DNA from: UBA1801 sp035353395
Lineage (GTDB): Bacteria; Acidobacteriota; Holophagae; Holophagales; Holophagaceae
Assembly (NCBI GenBank): GCA_035353395.1
Contig: DAOPZL010000062.1
Span: 1-16,142, forward strand
Length of the DNA: 16,142 bases
Reading direction: 5' to 3'
A program made the position numbers and the translations under genes. The notes beneath the pieces were generated by a model. The model was not told the DNA's origin. It made no database searches and saw only the letters and a list, made by a program, of their open reading frames with translations. This document shows, in pieces, positions 16,048 through 16,142 of the stretch (positions are counted from its first letter, which is position 1; each line of letters begins with the position of its first letter).

Positions 16048-16142
16048 GCGTCCCGACCCACGTCGCCATCATTATCTCGGTATCCCAGGGGGGGATACGC
16101 GAGACTTCCACGACGCGCTGGGCAGACAAGCCCGAGCCGGGA
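16044..16142 (+). CDS. Tandem mini-ORF, copy 3, cut by the window end
   Basis: GTG start with GGGAGG at 16032-16037. It differs from copy 2 at two bases: one silent (ATC to ATT, Ile) and one Pro to Gln. Thirty-three codons are visible and the frame stays open to the edge. Confidence 0.3.
   Translation, partial: MSVPTHVAIIISVSQGGIRETSTTRWADKPEPG

Larger units (their letters stand above)
15832..16142 (+). repeat. 107-bp tandem repeat, at least 2.9 copies, running off the window
   Basis: Three head-to-tail units begin at 15832, 15939 and 16046, each exactly 107 bp; the third is cut at 97 bp by the window end. By hand alignment units 1 and 2 match at 82 of 107 positions, and units 2 and 3 at 95 of 97. 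The strongest block is about 30 nt crossing the unit boundary (CAAGCCCGAGCCGGGAGGCC then CGCTGTGAGC), identical at both complete junctions. The period is not a multiple of three, so the array is not a repeat inside one long protein. The copy number is unknown because the array continues to the right. Confidence 0.97.

Noticed and set aside
15651..16061. 136-codon minus-strand frame through the repeats
   Set aside because: It overlaps the start of the GTPase fusion gene, shifts frame relative to each 107-bp unit, has no Shine-Dalgarno, and is the kind of open frame expected by chance in DNA this GC-rich.
15832..16142. CRISPR array
   Set aside because: The roughly 30-nt junction block recurs every 107 bp, but the intervening sequences are themselves near-identical (units 2 and 3), so there are no unique spacers, and the period is far too long.

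Overview
The window is GC-rich and gene-dense, with short intergenic gaps and many 4-base GTGA/ATGA start-stop overlaps. It looks like chromosomal DNA of a Gram-negative environmental bacterium. The dense two-component signalling, the chemosensory operon, the MglA-type GTPase and the codon bias fit Acidobacteriota (Holophagae, Geothrix-like) or a deltaproteobacterial/myxobacterial relative. That placement is inference from style, not from a marker gene.

Positions 1-8992 (+ strand) hold a chemosensory operon: the 3' part of cheW, cheR, cheB, a receiver-EAL c-di-GMP phosphodiesterase, a large membrane sensor histidine kinase (Cache plus five PAS-like segments), a receiver-kinase hybrid whose phospho-accepting His is replaced by Asn, and cheD. 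The adaptation enzymes CheR, CheB and CheD are all present. No cheA, cheY or receptor gene lies in the window; they may lie upstream, since cheW is cut by the left edge. The likely logic is that array signalling and a second kinase input feed a response regulator that degrades c-di-GMP.

Positions 8993-11836 hold housekeeping-type genes. rplY (ribosomal protein bL25, CTC type) is on the minus strand. It is divergent from mrp/apbC (an Fe-S carrier P-loop ATPase), which is followed by an unusually short aspartate/ornithine carbamoyltransferase-family gene.

Positions 11847-15679 (- strand) hold a two-gene unit. The first gene encodes an unusual single-chain protein: a complete MglA-like polarity GTPase, a coiled coil, a PAS domain, a catalytically degenerate histidine-kinase core and an intact receiver. 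The second encodes a beta-CASP/RMMBL metallo-beta-lactamase-fold RNase-type protein.

Positions 15680-16142 hold a divergent promoter region followed by a 107-bp tandem repeat that runs off the right edge. Each repeat unit can be read as a 36-codon mini-ORF. Its stop codon overlaps the next unit's GTG start (GTGA), and a good Shine-Dalgarno (GGGAGG) lies 6 nt before that start. The array and the MglA-pseudokinase-receiver fusion are the two most unusual items. Whether the mini-ORFs are truly translated is unresolved, and the substitution pattern between copies argues partly against it.
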